Source: Membranipora membranacea (Eukaryota; Bryozoa; Gymnolaemata; Cheilostomatida; Membraniporidae). From it: 64,000 nucleotides of DNA. Below the pieces are notes generated by a model, which saw nothing but the letters and a program-made list of their open reading frames with translations, ran no database searches and was not told the DNA's origin. The stretch covers positions 2,356,001 through 2,420,000 of the forward strand of contig OU612072.1 in assembly GCA_914767715.1 (NCBI GenBank), in the 5' to 3' direction. Positions 46,562-58,228 of this stretch are shown piece after piece; the first letter of the stretch is position 1, and the number at the start of each line of letters is the position of its first letter. The position numbers and the translations under genes were made by a program.

Positions 46562-48585
46562 TAGGCCAGAAGCAGCCTAGCTGTAACTGCTCTATAAAAT
46601 AATGGCACGGACAACTTTTGATGGCAGGAAACTGATCGCATATTATACTTCATTGATGTTTCTTCTGTAAAACTCACCGGGTGTACCCAGTTGTAGTGGT
46701 CATATTTAGAAATTAAAAGGTGTTTTGTTTTTGCATTATATGTGTGGGGACATAACTCCTATTCTGTGTAATCTTACTAATCTTATCTTCAGGGAATTCC
46801 AGGTTGAAACTGCATTGTGGGGATTTTGTTGACTTGCCAATTTATTTACCAAGTAAACTTGCAGAAGTCTGCTCGTGTTAGATCAGGACAAATTAAAAAT
46901 TTTTAATAAGTATAATGTCAGATCTTTATGAGGTTAGTATGATACTGTCTTGCGGCAGCATATCCGCAATATTTCTCAAAATTGCATATAATAAGTGAAA
47001 TGTTAAGAATTCAATAAAAGGTGTTTCTAGGGTGGAACAACGTGGTGAATCCAAAATTAAAGTTGTACACAGTTGTAGCGATCATGTCAGTGGCAGAATA
47101 TCTTCATTTCTTCTTAAAATTGCTTTTAATGAGTGAAATATTAAGAGTTTAAATAAAAGGTGTTTCAAGGGTATACAACGTGCTGAATATAAAGGAATAG
47201 GGTGTAACCTAGAACAAGTTTTATCCAATTGCCTGCATGCCGAGTTGTGGCTCCCGATCCACCAGTGGATCGGGAGCCACAGCTCGGAATGTAGGCGTAT
47301 GGACCAAACTTGGTCTAGTGTACCCAGTCGTAGCAATCATGTCAGCAGAAGATCGGCAGCGCGGCAGCATATCGCAATTTTTCTCAAAATCGCTAATAAT
47401 AAGTGAAATAATACGAGTTTAAAACAAGGGTATATCTAGGGTAGAACAACGTGCTGAATCCAAAACTGAGAGTGTACCGGGTTGTAGCAATCATGTCAGC
47501 GGCAGCGCGGCAGCATACCTGCAATTTTCTTCACAATCAGTTAGGTAAGTGAAATGTCAAGTGATTAGTATGGTCAGCAGGAAACACGACTATATGTATG
47601 ATTTTAACAAGATATTATATCACATCATTTTAAAAGGGGGTCAGCGACAGCACTACATCTCAATGAGAACAAGACAAAAAGCAGCCTAGACATAAGACTG
47701 CTCAAAACATGATAGCGTGAGACAAATTTGATGTAGGAAAAAAGTGTGTACCCAGTTGAAGAGGTCAGCCGCAGCACTACTGCATATCCCAAATATTCAC
47801 ACTATCGGTATGTGATTAGTGGGAAGTCAAGAGTTTGATGCAGTTGGCACAAGTCAAGACTATAGTACTGGGTTCTACATTGTATATGCTTTATCATTGC
47901 ATGAGATGGTTGATGAGAGACCAGCGCTACCGCATATCCCCATATCATGTCATTAGCATGTTAGGAAAGTATGCGAAGCTGGCATATCTAAATTTTTCAG
48001 ACTCTGACAGTTTGGTTTCTTTCTGAAAAGTGAGGCACTCATTGAACTCTTTGCTCATGTGTTATGCAAAAGATATCCAGCCAAAATATGACATAAGAGG
48101 CAATTAAAACGTCAAAAATGTTGTTTGTAATTGCCGCCCCAAGACAGTGGTCTTAAGACCATACAATATCATACTAACATCAAGTATCCTGCCATCAAGT
48201 ATTTATAATCTTTGATACTAGTCCCATAAGAAGTTTGACATAATTCAATTGAAATTTTTCAATTTGTGCTGGTCTGATACGGGCAGCCTTCTCTCCAAGT
48301 TTACTTGGTGAATTAATTGCCACGTCAACAAAATCCCACAATGCAATTTCAACCTGGAATTCCCTGATGATTAGATTACTTAGATTACACAGAATAGGAG
48401 TTATTTCCCCACACATATAATGCCAAAACAAAACACCTTTTAATTTCTAAATATGACCACTACAACTGAGTACACCCGGTGAATTTTACAGAACATACAC
48501 CAATGAAGTATAAAACGTGATCAGTTTCCTGCCATCAAATATTGTCCGTGCCATAACAACTTATGCTATAGCTGCTTCTGGCCTA
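46562..48585. mobile_element. 2,024-bp long-terminal-inverted-repeat element
   Basis: Both ends read inward as TAGGCCAGAAGCAGC, and the inverted arms extend about 430 bp (46,562-46,985 and 48,140-48,585), sharing for example ATGGCACGGACAA and GTGTGGGGA. The empty site in the right arm (CATCTTATCTGAAATG, minus strand, near 59,210) places the ends exactly and suggests a 3-bp target duplication TAT (46,559-46,561 and 48,586-48,588). The centre (47,030-47,800) holds diverged direct repeats of about 140-150 bp around TTGTAGCRATCATGTCAG. No ORF looks like a transposase. A mini-element is nested at 47,209. Confidence 0.85.
47209..47318. mobile_element. CTAGACCAAG-family mini-element (110 bp), nested
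   Basis: Left end CTAGAACAAGTTTTATCC, inverted right end CTAGACCAAGTTTGGTCC, and an inner perfect hairpin GTGGCTCCCGATCC. It interrupts one of the internal direct repeats of the 2,024-bp element, between GTGTAAC and TGTACCC, so it inserted later than that element's amplification of repeats. Confidence 0.85.
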
Positions 48586-48715
48586 TATCTGAAGTGAATC
48601 AACAAGCCATAACCCATCTTACATGCAAACAATAAATACAAGGATCACTTTTGAGTTGTCAACTCTTATCACAGTAGGAAACCACACCAACTTCCTTGGC
48701 TATATAAAAAAAGCC

Positions 48716-48935
48716 AATTCCCAACCCTCCCTGACCCAACCAATAGCCAACATCCCACCCTCCCTGACCCAACCAATAGCCAACATCCCACCCTCCCTGA
48801 TCCAACCAATAGCCAACATCCCACCCTCCCTGACCCAACCAATAACCAACATCCCATCCTCCCTGATCCAACCAATAGCCAACATCCCACCCTCCCTCCC
48901 AACCAATAGCCAACATCCCACCCTCCCTGACCCGA
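48716..48935. repeat. 33-bp minisatellite, about six copies
   Basis: Units of CCAACATCCCACCCTCCCTG plus ACCCAACCAATAG. The unit length is a multiple of three, so open frames run through it on both strands; these are not genes. It is absent from the right arm and so arose after the duplication. Confidence 0.92.
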
Positions 48936-49422
48936 CTTAATTGGATGACAATGGACAGTAGAGTTGTCCTCTCTCATCACAGTGGGAAACAACTCACACT
49001 ATATTGGGAATAAAAAAACCCAACTGATGGTCTCTATCTGTTCCATTAAATGTAATCTCAAATTCTTCAATGTTACTTTTATTGAAAAATGTATTTCAAA
49101 TAATCTGCATTCAACTCAAGTTCAAACATGACACTCCATTACTGATAGAATTGTGGTTTTGTTTTGCCATGTACAAACGGAATATTCAACAATATTATTG
49201 TCGCAACATTTTCTTGAACATTTTCCATTGATTTCGTCGAATTCTGCAATTTGTTGCCCTTTGGCAGTAAACTCCAAGCGGCAGTAAGGCTGTAGACTAT
49301 ATCAATAAAGGAGAAGTTCAAAACCAACTAACAGTTCAATCTTCATCATATAAAATAACTGTCACTTTGATATATCACAGTCATGTTATTATTATAGAAA
49401 GAACACTGTATTGTACCAGGGT

Positions 49423-49919
49423 CATACTTGCCAAGTCTCCCTATTTAGGTGGGACCCTCCAGATTTCCACACCCATTCCTGCCCACTTCCCACTTTTTGT
49501 AATTCTCACTATTTCCTCCAGATTTGAGAGAAAACAGCCGTATCGCAATTTTTTATTAACTATCCACTACAGCACTTGTTGACGAGTGACTGGTGAGGTC
49601 TTTGGCAAAGTAAGGGCATGTAAGTCCCAGGGGCCCTTGTGTTGATGGTAAGTGTTTAAAGTGTATTTCACCTCAGTTTGATGTATTAGTACTAGTGAAA
49701 AGTACAAACATGAAAATATTTGGGATCAAATATGCCACTTTAGCTCTTCCTAATGGCTAGAAACGCTCTCAGAGCATCAGCGGCCCCCAGAACTCCCAGA
49801 CCTCCGAACACCCAAGTGAATCGCTTGGGTGCTTTGCACCCTCGAAGCACCGCGATGCGGTGTGTATCGCTGAAAATTGACCTCTCCCACTTTTGAATTT
49901 AGATTGTTTGACAAGTATG
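49423..49919. mobile_element. 497-bp element with 8-bp target duplication
   Basis: Ends CATACTTGCCAA and, reading in from the right, CATACTTGTCAA (one mismatch). The duplicated target ACCAGGGT lies at 49,415-49,422 and 49,920-49,927. The right arm of the inverted duplication has the uninterrupted site, GTACCAGGGTGCAGAACTAG on the minus strand near 58,505-58,524. The body includes a fragment (GCATGTAAGTCCCAGGGGCC) of the 117-bp palindrome at 17,677 and a GC-rich stretch. No transposase. 8-bp duplications point to hAT or P; the tips fit neither consensus securely. Confidence 0.88.
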
Positions 49920-50130
49920 ACCAGGGTGCAGAACTAGCCTTAAATCATGCAGGGTACACAGCCAACCTTTGATACCTGCATAGGATATCTGCAAATGATG
50001 TTTCAACCAAAGAGTTTGTGAGGAATGATATTCCAAGGATGTTTTCATCATGCGACTATCATTGAGCTAAAACCACAGTGCCTTTGATGTAAATAACATT
50101 TTGGAATCCTCTAAATCAGACACATACTCA

Positions 50131-50136
50131 TATAAA
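50131..50136 (+). promoter_or_regulatory. TATA box of the broken left gene copy
   Basis: TATAAA in CTCATATAAAGGTAT, 80 bp before the start codon at 50,216. The same sequence and spacing exist in the intact right copy. Confidence 0.65.
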
Positions 50137-50215
50137 GGTATAATACACAGCATCAACTCTATCAGTGCTTGAAGGTTTTACTAACGATCCGGACAGAGAT
50201 AATACAGAGAGAGAC

Positions 50216-50278
50216 ATGTACAGATACCTCGTACTCCTACTGCTGTCAGTATTTCTGCTGCTCAGCCCAATGAATTAG
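50216..50278 (+). pseudogene. Orphan signal-peptide exon of the deleted left gene copy
   Basis: Twenty codons, MYRYLVLLLLSVFLLLSPMN, then a stop. They match the signal peptide of the intact gene on the right arm (MYRYLALLLLSVYLLLSPMT) at 17 of 20 positions. Right after the proline-methionine codons the sequence switches to what is the 3' flank of the intact gene (about 53,715, minus strand), so exons 2-10 and all introns are gone. The upstream TATA box and 5' flank are kept. It cannot make the mature protein. Confidence 0.88.
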
Positions 50279-50950
50279 TGGTAAATTTGATTTACTTTCT
50301 TTGATATTGGTTACTTAGATGATAACCGTTTCTTGATGATTTAAATTTTCTCGCAAAGATTTAAAAAATAAACCCTCAATTATGACAAATATCCAACGGA
50401 GATCGTTTTAGAATGTAGCAAAAAGCAGACATAAATCATAGTGAGAATTTAGTCGAAAAATAACAAGAATTTAGCCTTACCAAGGTAAAATATGAGTTAT
50501 ACCTACTCAGAGACACAGTTAGCATAGAGAGGGTGCAAATAATCTCCCGAATCTAGTAATGTAAAATCCTAATTCCATCGCAGTGTCCGATGGGGGCAAA
50601 TCTGTAATTTTAGACTGTAGTGATAATAGACGAACTGATCCATCCGACCCCAAATGCTCCTGTGCCCTATCAAGAGAGCCAGTCCGTAGACCCGTTAACT
50701 GATAACGGAAACAAACAAAAATCAAGCAGCATCAAGGTTTCTCACACGGTATCACAGGGTATCGAGACTATAAATGGACGTGATTTTATTTAATCCTGTA
50801 GTAGATTATAATGAATTTTTTTTCACATTGTTAGAATCAAAGCTTCATTATTGTGTTACTTACAGTAATAATTACACCATTGTCGATTCATTGAACTCCA
50901 ACAAATTGAATTTGTTGAATTATTTTGAGGTGTCACCAGATAGCAGGAGT

Positions 50951-51145
50951 AGGAGGTGGCTCAGTGGTTAGAGCGCCGGTCCTTCAACATGAAAGTGTTG
51001 AAGGTCGTGGGTTCGAATGCCACTGCAGTCCACTGACTACTGGGAGTTGTTGGACCCCCAGGTGTGCTCCGACCTACCTACAAACTGAGAGCAAATTGGC
51101 GCAGACATTGCAGCCTCGCCCTTAAGGCACACTATTTCGCCGCCA
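50951..51145 (+). repeat. tRNA-derived SINE in the left arm
   Basis: A box GTGGCTCAGTGGTTAGAGC, B box GGTTCGAATGCC, then a body shared with the copy at 24,608 (CTACAAACTGAGAGCAA). The right arm has no SINE at the matching place near 53,160, so the insertion postdates the inverted duplication. Confidence 0.85.
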
Positions 51146-51959
51146 CGATGTGGTGAGTGACCAATCATCGGGATTTTAACCAACATATGACTCATCCCAG
51201 ATGTTATGATATTCGATACTAAGCAAAGTTTCCCTACTTTGAAATGATCACGACTGTTTGAATGCAGTCTTTGCCTTGTGCCATATTAAAAATGGAGCGC
51301 TTGACCTTGCTTTAAGTTCAGTTATTGACTGTGCATTAGTTGGCAAACGGCGATATTTTGTCCTTTGAATTCACCTGTAAGTCTGCAGATAAACATTGAG
51401 ATCCTGGCAAAACATTATCTGTGATCTGAGTAATTTATCACCTGGGGGTTAACACAGGATTGTTTTTAATTTCAAATATCAAATGCTTTTTTTTCCAGAG
51501 ATGCCCATTTTTACTTTTGATTTCCATAATGCCTAGCTAAATGCCAAGTTTGTGGTGAGTGTTTTGGCGGAACTACTATACCTTTGTTTACTTACACTTT
51601 TTTTTGGCAGACAATGTCATCCTGTATGAATGATTTCCATAACTTGCCAAAGAATTTGGAGGTGACAAAAAGGAAAAAAATACAAGCTTTATCTCGCAAA
51701 AGCAACTTTTAGAGGGAAAACTATTAGTTGTTTTCTTCTTGACAAGAAAAAAGAATCCTTAAACTTACATATATCATTTTTATACGTAATGGACATCTGT
51801 CATATTCCTATCTTTCTCACCTTAACTTTCATCTCCCCAATCAGGTGATAAATCCTGATGATCCTGAATGAATGCAGACATTGGAATTTTTATGTTATAG
51901 AATTGTTTCCTAATTGTTCTATACACACTCTCCTCTGATGATACATCAGCCGGGCCGAA

Positions 51960-52190
51960 GTGATCGTCATCGGGTACGAGGACCCATTTATTCCCTTGCG
52001 GCTGTGTAGGTCAGGTGACCTTTTATGCTCAGATATGCTCTGCTCGGGTATGAGGACCCATCAATCCCCGATGGCTGTATAGGTCAGATGACTTTCACGC
52101 TCTAGTATGCTCTGCTAAGGTATGAGGACCCAGATATTCCCTGCAGCTGTGAAGGTCGGGTGACCTTAAGCTCCGGGGAGCTATGATATG
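51960..52190. repeat. Three diverged tandem units of about 77 bp at the palindrome centre
   Basis: Each unit has GGTATGAGGACCCA (or GGTACGAGGACCCA), GCTGTGTAGGTCAGGTGACC-like text and TATGCTCTGCT. It occupies the spacer between the arms. No coding potential is seen. Confidence 0.8.
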
Positions 52191-52439
52191 CTCGGCGACC
52201 CTAGACAAAGTGTGCTGTGTGCTGCAGTCCACTTCTAGAGTGGTAAGATACCAGTGAACTATATCTGAATTTTAGCGCGGTGGTGATTTTTTCACCAAAA
52301 CTGTAAGGGTACTACGTCCCCTAATATAAAACACACCTAATGTTTTAATATCCAATCAAATCTGAATCGTATATCATTTTTGTCATTCTAGAAAAGCAAA
52401 AAGGCGAATAATTTGTTTCATAGCGGTAAATCTTTTTCT

Positions 52440-52590
52440 GCTAATTCAAAAAAGGCCGAAAATCATTTTCCGCTATTTTGAAAAGGCAAACGATGATGAT
52501 GTTTGAAAAACTATTAGAAACACAGTTAGACATCAGTTCTGTATCATATGAGTGTTTTTGGTAAAAAGCGGAAAATACTTCTTGCCTGAA
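52440..52590. repeat. Dispersed repeat, three copies in the window
   Basis: Text such as ATTTTCCGCTATTTTGAAAA and TATCATATGAGTGTTTT also occurs at about 56,610-56,790 and 56,880-57,060 (introns of the chitin-binding gene). Copies are diverged; class unknown. Confidence 0.65.
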
Positions 52591-53769
52591 ACATTAATTT
52601 TAACGCATAGAAAATGAACTAAGACCCATTTTTTTGCCTCTCAATTTTTTACATCAATGATCCATTCTCTTTTTTCTCCGCCAAATTCATTGGCAAGTCA
52701 TGGAAAACATCCATACAGGATGTTATTGTCTGCAAAATAAAATGATGTAAAAAAAATGGAGTATTGGATACGCCATAACATTCTTCACGTTCTTGGCATC
52801 TACGCAATGTGAAAATCAAGAGTAAATAATATGGGCGTCATTGGCCAAAACACAGCAATTAATTTGAATTCGAAGAAAATCTTGTGGTACCCCAGGTGAT
52901 AAATTACTTAGATCACAGCAAGTTCTTTCAGGATATCAAAGTTTTTCTGCAGGCACGCAGGTGAGTTAGTTCAATGAATGGGCAATGTTGTGATGATTAC
53001 TTGTTACCAACAGAAAGGTCTGTAAGTTTTGATTCCGGCAGTGTGGAAAAATTTCAACACAACTAAATGATGGAGTAAATAATGATGCTAAGCATCACAT
53101 CTCTCTGGGGGGGGGGGGGGAGGGGGGCAAACCTTAGCTTACTTTAAACATCGATTTAGTTGTATTCTATTATTTGGTTTGATTGATCTGAATCTGGCTA
53201 TCCAAATAATTCAATCTTTGAGGTAAGAATTCATGGCTCTCTTGAGCTACACCACATTTATTACAACGTGTGTCACTTTTTATGGATTGAACAAAAATGA
53301 ACTGTTAGAAATATTGAAGGTTATTCCTTGATGACTATTATCACCGAGGTCTTACTTAGGTAATGGATATGCTCCCGTCTGGCACTTCATTGTAATCATA
53401 TTTTTACATTATTAGGTTTGAGAGATTTGTTGCACACTTTGTAAGCTTACTGTGTCTTGTCTCTGTATAGCAAAGCTATCTCACAGTTATAAATGGCCAT
53501 AAATCATATTTTACCTTGGTAAGGCCAAATTCTTGTTATTTTCTACTAAATTCTTACTATGATTTATGTCTATGGTGTTTGCAGCATTCTAGAAAGAACT
53601 CAGTTGGATATTTGCCATAATCAAGGATTTATTTTTTAAATCTTTGTGAGAAAACTTAAATCATCAGGGCAAAGTGATCATCTAGATAACCAAAATCCAA
53701 AAGATTAAATCAAACTCAAGACAGTTATAAAATATTTCATTCCTGTATATCAAAGAATTCCTGAATGAT

Positions 53770-56700
53770 TTAGTAGCCCTTTGTGGTCTCATATGATTTA
53801 TTTTCTGTGACAGGACAAACTCTTCTAGCGTGAGCAGTGAATCGGTCTGATAGCCTCTGACTAGCATCACACCCACCATTAGTCAGCACTGCCAGGCAAT
53901 CTACAGTTCTCTCAATGTTAGCACTGTAATATAAACTCAGAAATAAACTTAGCTCACTGATATGATATACAGTTACACACATCGTTAGGCCCTGAGCGAT
54001 TTTGATTAATGTAACTGGCCTTTGATACCAAAAACCCTGGAGGCCTTTTAAGGAACTAACATACTTGAGTGCTGGATAAAAGACCCAAGTGAATGTGCCT
54101 AGTTGTACTGCAGTACCTCAGTATGTAATTCCACAATGGTTTGATCAACGGCAAGTTTAATTCATCTACAAGGAGTAATTGTTAGCTAGAGTTTAATTAA
54201 GCTAGTTTGGCAATGAATTTGTGTTAACTAGCACAAATCTATGACTTGCTGAGTTCGGAGCCTTGTGATGTAAAGAGGATGAGCCAAAGAATGTTAGCTA
54301 GCTTAGATTTAAGCTATTTCAAGCAGGTATGAAATGGATCATTTTTATGAATACTATACACTGCCCTAGGTTAGATATAATATATAAGCTATTATCTTAC
54401 TTCTCATCACCACAGATCACCTGACCATTTTCATCAGTCTGGAAGCAATGATTGTGAGGAAAGCAATCTAGAAATAGAACAATAACATTCTAGAATAATT
54501 CGACCCTCAGTATAACATCATGAATAGACAATCTCGCTTTACATGATCGGTCTGTACCATATCATGTTCATACAATGAATTGAGTGTGTCACTTTCTGTT
54601 ATATGATTTTTTTTCAGTTAATATGTATAATCAATGCTTCTACATTTATATTCTGTATTCACTATTTTGTCTTAACTCACGTGAGTCAATAGAAATTCCT
54701 TGTGAATCATAACTTGGGCAATGCTCAGAAATAAAGTTGTGCCAGTCAAGTCTCATAAGATTGGCTCCTTCTAGGTTTGCTTTATCATCACATTCCACTA
54801 GGTCATCCCACATCAGAGGGATAACCCTACAGTAAAAAATATTAAACATGTTACACAGTGCCAGCAGTCACTTGATTCGTCATTTTCTTTGTGTTTAAAA
54901 ATCATATGGAACCAAATTAATTGAAAAATTAATGAAAGAAATTACAAAGTTACTTACAGGTCACATCGGCCAGCTTCTGCCATCATCTTAGCGATATTTT
55001 TAGTTCTGCTGTCTGCTGACGCTACCTCACAACCTACAAGAACAGGGAAGAAGAATGAGGGAAGAAAAAGAAATTAAAGTGTCTGGACAAACCAACAGGT
55101 ATAAATCATATATTTCTTTTTTTACCATAGTTCAGTATAATACTCAATCTTGTGCTCTTCTATGCTTCTGTGCTTGTTAATGTTATGTGAGAAAGTGTGA
55201 TCTGATATCAGGTCTACAACAATGATACAAGTTACTCATCAAAGTTGTTTGCAAAATTGTTTCATTTTGACTCACTTCTTGGGCAAAGCATTGCCATGAA
55301 CTTGGTCATCTTTTTTAATACCGTTGCAGCTAATTCACAGCCGGCAGCAGCGAACTCGGCGTAACAACCCAAAACATTGAATCTGGTCTGGCTGGAAAAG
55401 AGTTTACAAGTTTTACTATTTATAAACCCATATCTCGCTACAGATTTATTTGACACATTTTGAATGGATTGTCTCATAAATAAAAAGATGACTTTGCTTT
55501 ATTTGCTGTCACCATCATCCAAAGAGGTTCTCCATGATGTGAAGAAAATACAACCAAAATAAAATCAAACGGATTAAAAATTTTAAATCAATCCAAGGAT
55601 TACTTACTCATTATCTCCGCAACCTGCATAAAAATCCATTTCAGGGTTTTTAGTAGTTGTACACTCATACAGTGTCCTACATGCTACAAGTAATGAATAT
55701 ACATTCAGAAATCTAATAAGAGGATCAAGTTATCAAAATAGAAAACCAAACTTGAACAGTGCTGAAAATAACATCAAACATAGACACTCAAAATTGACCA
55801 ACCTTCTGGGAAAAGAGGTGAGATGAGTTCTTCAGTGACTCTACAGCCTGAGGTGAAGTAACCGCTGAAAAACTTAAATGTACCGGCTAAGGCATCCAAC
55901 CTGTTGTCTAGCTTACAGGAGAGTTCATGAGTGAGAATTGTCCGAGCAGCCCTGCAGTATACAACGAGATACAGTGATATGACAAAACGGAAATTAAATT
56001 GCAGACATGCATTCACAACAATATCGATATCAACCATATTTATATTAGCGGCTACCACTAGTTTTAATTTATTGTTATCAATACCAGAAAGATGTAACAA
56101 GAAGTAACACTAGTTAGTTATACTAAAAGTAACAAATACCCTTAGGTAATATCGATAAATAACCTAATCTGTCATCAGAACAGGCGAACATGCCGACTGA
56201 GTGTAACAAAGACAAGTCAGCACTTTGACTCGTGTATGAGATGTGCGATGCTCAATGTGTCGAATCAGTGTAGTGGTTTTGAGGAAATAAATTTTGTTTT
56301 CACTTTTTTCTGTTTAGTGCGAGCAATTACAAGGTCAGATTTTTGTTTTATTTCACAGCTTTCAACCTACAACACAAATATATACTGATAATTACTCACG
56401 TGATGCATTCTCCAGCTTCCAGCGAGGCGTTCACTAGCTTAGATACTTCATCATTGTCAGCGCAGCCTTTAAAATGTTAAAGGTTAAGGTTAAGTTTAAA
56501 AGAAGACAATTTGTGCTAACTTATCAAGGCAAGGAATCGATGAATTTTCACTGCAATAAAATCCTATTTACAAGCTCTGAAAAACCCAGGTGGGCATAAC
56601 ATTTGTTGAATAACAGAAAATGGTTTTCTGCTATTTTGAAAACGTGGGAATGGTATTGAACCTCAAATTGATGACGCTTGATTAAACTATCTGAAGCATA

Positions 56701-58143
56701 TGTATCTGTATCATATGAGTGTTTTGGGTCCATGTTGTTTGGAAAAAAGTAACTGCTTTGGAAACACAGCATATATTATTTGCCATGAATTTTGGTCCTA
56801 ACACATAACAAATAAAACCAAATAAAAAGACATTCCCATGTTTTCCTTAGATTCGCTTTTTATTTATTGGAAAATGAGAAAAACATTTTCCGCGTTTTCC
56901 AAAAATACAGAAAATGGTAATTAACCTCTAATTAGATGATGACATTCAAACAAACACATTTAGACATCACTACTGTATTTAATGAGTGTTTTGGGTCCAT
57001 ATCCCTTGAAAAATGATTTTTTGGGAACACAGGAAAGATTTTCCATGTTTTCCAAAAAATTGAAATTCGAATTGAAGGGTTTCAAAACATGGGTTTGAAA
57101 CATCTCAATTATATTCATTTAGCGGGTTGAACTAAATCTTAGACATGCATATCTACAGAAAAACTTAACACTCAAATCGATATATTAGACAATCAGATTT
57201 CGCTCATTATATAACTGAGTGTGTCTGTACTTACTTTGGGTTGCTGGTAGCACCACTGCTTTACCGGGACAGGCAGCTGGACAATCGGTGTTAGTCTGAT
57301 AGTCACATACACAGCTGTCGATGTTAAATCTAAGACCAGCTGGACAGTTCATCAGCCTGTCAGGATGTAGAGCTGTACTTTGTATAAAGGTAGTACAGTT
57401 ATCTACAGAGGTGACTGTGTGTGTGTTACCATTCCTCTCACAGCTACATGGTGGTCCTAAAAAACATACAAGTTTCAGTGACAAAATTCAGGTTTTCTTA
57501 TGCTTGGTGGCATCTCTAGCACTATCATAGAAACTCTAGCACTATCATAGAAACTCTAGCACTATTATAGAAACTATAGCACTTTTATAGTATCTCTAGC
57601 ACTATAAAATAGTATCTATAGCACTATTATAGTATCTCTAGCACTATTATAGTATCTCTAGCACTATTATAGTATCTCTAGCACTATAATAGTAACTCTA
57701 GCACAAGTATAGCTTTATATTGAGTTAGTAACTTCAATATACTTAATAGTCAATCATCCCTCACTACTACTGCTTGATAGCGTGATTGTGGTACAGGGTG
57801 TAACACCAGAACAAAATAGCAGCGGATCCCTATCAGCCAGTTATGATGAAAAATGGTTTCTATTATTAAAAGCAGCATAAAAGTTTGCCTAATCAGCTCA
57901 AACAGGCACATCAATCGTCAAATATAAACGCCAAATCTGATTGGACTGCACTGAAACAGCAACAGCTTCTGCAACTTAGGAACTACGACCCACTGGTTTT
58001 GATTTCAGGGCTATATAATTCATACAAACATATAGTACGATTGTTATTAGAAAAGATTGTTTACCTGTTGATTGCTGCTGACACGTCATTGGGCTGAGCA
58101 GCAGATATACTGACAGCAGTAGAAGTGCAAGGTATCTGTACAT
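53770..58143 (-). CDS. Secreted chitin-binding, cysteine-rich protein, ten exons
   Basis: Minus-strand exons: 58,065-58,143; 57,235-57,456; 56,400-56,466; 55,803-55,951; 55,608-55,683; 55,276-55,391; 54,958-55,033; 54,681-54,826; 54,401-54,467; 53,770-53,923. All introns are GT/AG and all phases agree, giving 383 aa. Residues 1-21 are a signal peptide (MYRYLALLLLSVYLLLSPMT). Exon 2 encodes a type 2 chitin-binding domain (CBM14): C-x-C-E...NCTTFI...NCPAGLRFN...CVCD...DCP. The rest is about 280 residues of helical, cysteine-rich sequence with recurring cysteines in C-x-x-(hydrophobic) helices (for example AAAGCELAATVL, LTNGGCDASQRL); I recognise no family. Exon phases alternate 1 and 2, consistent with internal duplication. 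Likely secreted to a chitinous matrix or gut lining (inference). A TATA box lies 80 bp upstream. Confidence 0.87.
57519..57713. repeat. 21-bp minisatellite in intron 1 of the chitin-binding gene
   Basis: About nine units of TCTCTAGCACTATTATAGTA with small length changes. Non-coding. Confidence 0.92.
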
Positions 58144-58222
58144 GTCTCTCTCTGTATTATCTCTGTCCTGATAGTTAGTATAACATTCAACCACTGATAT
58201 AGTTGATACTGTGTAATATACC

Positions 58223-58228
58223 TTTATA
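58223..58228 (-). promoter_or_regulatory. TATA box of the chitin-binding gene
   Basis: TATAAA within CTCATATAAAGGTAT on the minus strand, 80 bp before the start codon at 58,143. It is conserved in the left arm, where much of the surrounding flank has diverged. Confidence 0.65.

Larger units (their letters stand above)
46388..51750 (+). repeat. Left arm of the 17-kb inverted duplication
   Basis: After removing insertions, this arm aligns in inverted order with 52,590-63,655. Matching landmarks, left to right: 46,388-46,561 with 63,655-63,582 plus 59,311-59,210; 48,586-48,715 and 48,940-49,422 with 59,210-58,515; 49,928-50,278 with 58,515-58,085; 50,290-50,940 with 53,715-53,170; 51,360-51,700 with 52,970-52,620. 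Identity by eye is about 75-90 percent, so it is an old duplication and not an assembly artefact. This arm gained a 2,024-bp element, a minisatellite, a 497-bp element and a SINE, and lost exons 2-10 of the gene it once carried. Confidence 0.88.

Noticed and set aside
48623-48992. Overlapping long frames on both strands
   Set aside because: Product of a 33-bp minisatellite, whose unit is a multiple of three; absent from the other arm of the duplication.
57321-57530. Plus-strand frame over the chitin-binding exon
   Set aside because: Antisense shadow of exon 2 of the chitin-binding gene.
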